A stretch of DNA of 8,560 nucleotides, taken from positions 1 through 8,560 of the forward strand of contig JBPCTQ010000331.1 of assembly GCA_051011595.1 (NCBI GenBank), written 5' to 3'. This DNA comes from JAOUEE01 sp051011595. GTDB lineage: Bacteria > Actinomycetota > Acidimicrobiia > Acidimicrobiales > SHLQ01. Position 1 is the first letter of the stretch; the number at the start of each line of letters is the position of its first letter. Under the pieces are notes generated by a model. That model was not told the origin of the DNA and made no database searches. It saw nothing but the letters and a program-made list of their open reading frames with translations. Position numbers and translations under genes: made by a program. This document shows positions 6,715 to 8,560 of the stretch, in pieces.

Positions 6715-6780
6715 TTCTGGCGTCAGTTGTGCGGCCAGGAGCAGCGTCAGGAACGCCAGAACGCTTCAACGCCAGAACGC
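6715..6780. repeat. Short tandem repeat with matching inverted arm in the convergent spacer
   Basis: A 16-bp unit occurs twice back to back. The 13-bp core AACGCCAGAACGC is identical at 6752-6764 and 6768-6780. TTCTGGCGT at 6715-6723 is the exact reverse complement of ACGCCAGAA, found in both copies (6753-6761 and 6769-6777), so a plus-strand transcript could fold two alternative 9-bp hairpins beyond the stop codon at 6694. No T-tract follows, so it is not a classical terminator. It may be a factor-dependent 3' end for the plus-strand gene. Confidence 0.55.
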
Positions 6781-6798
6781 CACGGTTCCGGCGGGCAC

Positions 6799-6843
6799 AA
6801 AAAGGCGACGACCGCCGGCCCGGGGGAAGGCCGACGGTCGTCG
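6799..6843 (-). terminator. Intrinsic terminator of recA
   Basis: Read on the minus strand, the arm CGACGACCG-T-CGGCC (6843-6829), an 8-nt loop (6828-6821) and the arm GGCCG-G-CGGTCGTCG (6820-6806) form a 15-bp stem with one U-G wobble. It is followed two bases later by TTTTT (6803-6799). The hairpin begins 39 nt after the recA stop. On the plus strand the same stem has a C/A mismatch and no T-tract, so it is oriented for recA. A smaller perfect hairpin (TTCGCC/GGCGAA, 6849-6865) sits between the recA stop and this terminator. Confidence 0.88.
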
Positions 6844-6882
6844 ATGGGTTCGCCGTGCCGGCGAATCGCCCCTACTCGTACA

Positions 6883-7968
6883 TCATTCGTCGAGGGTGAT
6901 CGGTTCCTCGTCGGCATCGGTGAAGGCCTCGTCGTCGGGCTCCTCACCATCGGTGCCGTCGGTGACATCGACCGTCTCTTCGTACTGTTCGGGCATGGCT
7001 GCCCGCATGACCCGATCGGTGATCTCCACCATCACCTCGGGGTTCTCGGTCAGGAAGTTCTTCGAGTTCTCCCGACCCTGACCCAGCTGTTCACCTTCGT
7101 AGGTGTACCAAGCACCCGATTTCTTGACCACGTCGAGATCGACCCCGAGGTCGAGCACCGACCCTTCGCGGCTGATGCCCTGGCCGTACATGATGTCGAA
7201 CTCGGCCTGGCGGAACGGTGGGGCCACCTTGTTCTTGACCACCTTGACCCGGGTGCGGTTGCCCACCACCTCGGCCCCGTCCTTGAGCGACTCGATGCGG
7301 CGGATGTCGAGCCGGACCGACGAGTAGAACTTGAGAGCCCGGCCACCAGGGGTGGTCTCGGGCGACCCGAACATGACCCCGATCTTCTCCCGGAGCTGGT
7401 TGATGAAGATGAGGATGGTCTTGGTCTTGTTGAGGTTGGAGGTGAGCTTGCGCAGGGCCTGGGACATGAGTCGGGCCTGGAGGCCGACGTGGGTGTCGCC
7501 CATGTCGCCTTCGATCTCGGCTCGGGGTGTGAGTGCGGCCACCGAGTCGATGACGATGACGTCGATGGCACCCGAACGCACCAACATGTCGCAGATCTCG
7601 AGCGCCTGTTCACCGGTGTCGGGCTGGGAGATCAACAACTCGTCGATGTCGACTCCGATGGCCTTGGCGTAGACGGGATCCATGGCGTGCTCGGCATCGA
7701 TGTAGGCACAGATGCCACCGTTGCGCTGGGCCTCGGCCACCACATGGGTGGCCAGGGTGGACTTACCCGAGGATTCGGGACCGAAGATCTCGGTGACGCG
7801 GCCCCGAGGCAGCCCACCGATACCGAGCGCCAGATCGAGCGCCAGTGCCCCGGTGGGGACGGCCTCGATGTTCATGGTGGACTTCTCGCCCATCTTCATG
7901 ACGGCGCCTTGACCGAAGTTCTTCTCGATCTGGCTCAGTGCCATGTCGAGGGCCTTGTCTCGCTCCAC
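6883..7968 (-). CDS. recA: Recombinase RecA
   Basis: DNA-dependent ATPase that forms filaments on single-stranded DNA, drives homologous recombination and stimulates LexA self-cleavage. 361 aa, normal length. Walker A GPESSGKST (63-71), catalytic Glu94 in the DAEH segment (91-94), Walker B VIVIDSV (137-143), DNA-binding loop 1 around EIEGDMGDTHVG (151-162) and loop 2 NQLREKIGVMFGSPETTPGG (190-209) are all present. A C-terminal domain follows, ending in a strongly acidic tail (about 331-361: 15 Asp/Glu, no Lys/Arg). No intein interrupts it. The start GTG 7968 has AAGGAG 6 nt upstream and gives the family N-terminus (ERDKALDMALSQIEKNFGQG). A TTG reading 38 codons longer (8082) runs through the promoters and is rejected. 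Two promoters with different damage-response signatures lie upstream. No recX follows; the transcript ends at its own terminator. Confidence 0.99.
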   Translation of the reverse strand: MERDKALDMALSQIEKNFGQGAVMKMGEKSTMNIEAVPTGALALDLALGIGGLPRGRVTEIFGPESSGKSTLATHVVAEAQRNGGICAYIDAEHAMDPVYAKAIGVDIDELLISQPDTGEQALEICDMLVRSGAIDVIVIDSVAALTPRAEIEGDMGDTHVGLQARLMSQALRKLTSNLNKTKTILIFINQLREKIGVMFGSPETTPGGRALKFYSSVRLDIRRIESLKDGAEVVGNRTRVKVVKNKVAPPFRQAEFDIMYGQGISREGSVLDLGVDLDVVKKSGAWYTYEGEQLGQGRENSKNFLTENPEVMVEITDRVMRAAMPEQYEETVDVTDGTDGEEPDDEAFTDADEEPITLDE

Positions 7969-7974
7969 TGCGAT

Positions 7975-7980
7975 CTCCTT
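7975..7980 (-). promoter_or_regulatory. Ribosome-binding site fixing the recA start
   Basis: AAGGAG, 6 nt before GTG 7968. It selects this start over the TTG-initiated longer reading. Confidence 0.85.
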
Positions 7981-8008
7981 GGGGTGTGATGATTTGTCGT
8001 CGGCTCCG

Positions 8009-8031
8009 ACCCTACGAAGGTCCTCTGACAC
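8009..8031 (-). promoter_or_regulatory. Proximal recA promoter of RecA-NDp (PafBC-dependent) type
   Basis: The mycobacterial LexA-independent DNA-damage promoter consensus is tTGTCRgtg-N8-TAnnnT. On the minus strand this site reads G-TGTCA-GAG (8031-8023), exactly 8 nt (8022-8015), then TAGGGT (8014-8009). All capitalised consensus positions and the spacing match; only two weakly conserved positions differ. Transcription would start near 8002, leaving a leader of about 34 nt that contains the ribosome-binding site. The family assignment is from memory of the mycobacterial motif; function here is inferred. Confidence 0.7.
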
Positions 8032-8053
8032 TCTTGGCCGCACGAACGACAAC

Positions 8054-8082
8054 AGTGTAATTGCGAACGAGTGTTCGATCAA
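8054..8082 (-). promoter_or_regulatory. Distal recA promoter (-35 TTGATC, 17-bp spacer, -10 TACACT)
   Basis: On the minus strand TTGATC (8082-8077) and TACACT (8059-8054) are separated by exactly 17 bp, the ideal sigma-A spacing, each matching 4 of 6 consensus bases. The expected start near 8047 gives a leader of about 79 nt. The spacer contains the SOS box, the classical arrangement for LexA repression. Confidence 0.7.
8064..8077. promoter_or_regulatory. SOS box (LexA operator) of recA
   Basis: CGAAC-GAGT-GTTCG: a perfect inverted repeat with 5-bp arms around a 4-bp centre. It matches the GAAC-N4-GTTC core recognised by LexA of actinobacteria and Bacillus. It lies between the -35 and -10 of the distal recA promoter, so bound LexA would block RNA polymerase directly. 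No second copy was noticed in the intergenic parts of the window. Confidence 0.9.
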
Positions 8083-8254
8083 CCGTATCGACCAAATCGG
8101 ATGGCCAGGCTGACTGGTTGGTGGGGCCTGTCACCCGGTCGGCCACGTCTCCGTGACCCGGCGCGACCTGGCGTCACAAAGCGGTCGATATGACCGCCAA
8201 CCAACGCAATCTCGGCCGCGCCGCCTGACTCGTTCAGACGCAAAACGGCACCCA

Positions 8255-8287
8255 ACCAAGGGAGCGAGGGACGAGCGACCGGGTCCG
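8255..8287. repeat. 33-bp imperfect direct repeat, copy 1
   Basis: Begins ACCAAGGG and ends CGGGTCCG, with a GAGC/GACGAG-rich middle. It matches copy 2 (8324-8356) at 25 of 33 positions without gaps; the 8-bp ends are identical and the centre varies. Copies start 69 bp apart. Confidence 0.6.
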
Positions 8288-8323
8288 TCAACAGGACCTC
8301 GCCCGATCCGACAACGGTACGAA

Positions 8324-8356
8324 ACCAAGGGGCCGACGGATGAGGCCCCGGGTCCG
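8324..8356. repeat. 33-bp imperfect direct repeat, copy 2
   Basis: Same 8-bp ends as copy 1 (ACCAAGGG ... CGGGTCCG). The variable centre here forms the GGGGCC/GGCCCC hairpin (8329-8349), which copy 1 lacks. Possibly a degenerate intergenic repeat or terminator-related element. Confidence 0.6.
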
Positions 8357-8383
8357 CGCCTCCGGCGCAGCCCCGTCAGGAGC

Positions 8384-8406
8384 GCCGCATCAGTCGACGA
8401 TGCGGC
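8384..8406. repeat. Perfect 8-bp inverted repeat with 7-bp loop
   Basis: GCCGCATC-AGTCGAC-GATGCGGC. Strong hairpin on either strand, with no T-tract after it in either direction. It is the first of three hairpins met when reading the minus strand (then 8368-8356 and 8349-8329). Confidence 0.6.
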
Positions 8407-8560
8407 CCCACGACTCTGTCAGGTCACAACCGAGACCAAACAAGACGAAGCGGCGCGAGTAGGGGAAGTAATCGCGCAGCCTGTGAGCATTCGCCCGCTT
8501 TCGGTGAAGGGGTGGGTAGGCTGCCCCCTGCGGGCGGAGTGCCAGCGACCCGTCGCCGTC

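Larger units (their letters stand above)
8083..8560. other. 478 bp upstream of recA with no supportable gene; several inverted repeats
   Basis: No reading frame here shows homology I recognise or the GC-rich third positions (about 85% in the part of recA I counted) of the real genes. Hairpin-forming sequences seen: GGCCACG-TCTC-CGTGACC (8141-8158; on the minus strand a 7-bp stem with one U-G pair and a GAGA tetraloop), GCGGTC-GATAT-GACCGC (8181-8197, operator-like), GGTCC/GGACC (8282-8298), GGGGCC/GGCCCC (8329-8349; on the minus strand followed by TTGGTTT, so a weak terminator candidate for a gene to the right), GCGCC/GGCGC (8356-8368) and GCCGCATC/GATGCGGC (8384-8406). One plus-strand frame is open from GTG 8153 to the edge, and one minus-strand frame is open from the edge to TGA 8390; neither has coding-like base use. 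The stretch may hold the 3' flank of a neighbouring gene or an RNA. Confidence 0.5.

Noticed and set aside
7969..8082. 38-codon N-terminal extension of RecA from TTG 8082
   Set aside because: It runs through the SOS box, both promoters and the ribosome-binding site, and the added residues have no RecA character.
8079..8291. 70-codon minus-strand open frame upstream of recA
   Set aside because: No homology or ribosome-binding site recognised. It ends over the recA distal promoter and covers hairpins and the direct repeat.
8511..8524. GGGTAGGCTGC resembling the 3' part of bacterial RNase P RNA
   Set aside because: Only an 11-base match. The conserved GAGGAAAGTCC and ACAGAAA segments of rnpB are not present on either strand of this region.
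8390..8560. Possible 3' end of a minus-strand gene (56 codons to TGA 8392-8390)
   Set aside because: All three minus-strand frames are open for over 120 bases here. This one has only about 77% GC at third positions, and its end DYFPYSRRFVLFGLG... is not recognised. It cannot be supported without the sequence to the right.

Overview
This window is high-GC chromosomal DNA from an actinobacterium, and all its recognisable genes are housekeeping genes. Three features point to Actinomycetota: the order recA ... miaB-miaA-dapF-hflX, an actinobacterial-style SOS box (GAAC-N4-GTTC) and a PafBC-type damage promoter in front of recA. Many genes start with GTG. A lineage such as Acidimicrobiia fits, but that is an inference from gene content and protein texture, not from a phylogeny.

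Layout, left to right. Positions 1-6255 hold a tight minus-strand operon, read from right to left: miaB, miaA, dapF, hflX, dapC, dapD. The last gene runs off the left edge. Neighbours overlap by 4 bp (miaA/dapF), 8 bp (dapF/hflX) and 4 bp (hflX/dapC), so translation is probably coupled. Its genes serve two jobs. MiaA and MiaB make the ms2i6A modification next to the tRNA anticodon. DapD, DapC and DapF are three steps of the succinylase route to meso-diaminopimelate and lysine. HflX is a ribosome-associated GTPase.

A 40-bp gap at 6256-6295 separates miaB from a divergent plus-strand gene for a small flavin/F420-binding split-barrel protein (6296-6694). Next comes a 188-bp convergent spacer with short repeats and the recA terminator, then recA on the minus strand (6883-7968). 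No recX is present next to recA.

The recA upstream region (7969-8082) is the most informative regulatory stretch. It carries a distal promoter whose -35/-10 spacer holds a perfect LexA-type SOS box, and a proximal promoter matching the LexA-independent RecA-NDp/PafBC motif of mycobacteria. Positions 8083-8560 contain no gene I can support. They hold several inverted repeats, a 33-bp imperfect direct repeat and a possible pseudoknotted structure at the right edge.

I found no mobile element, CRISPR array, tRNA or rRNA, and no clear novel multi-gene system. The points of interest are regulatory (dual damage control of recA, leaderless-looking starts, a compact divergent promoter) and evolutionary (a proteobacterial-type DapD beside an actinobacterial-type DapC; an unrelated gene where recX is expected).
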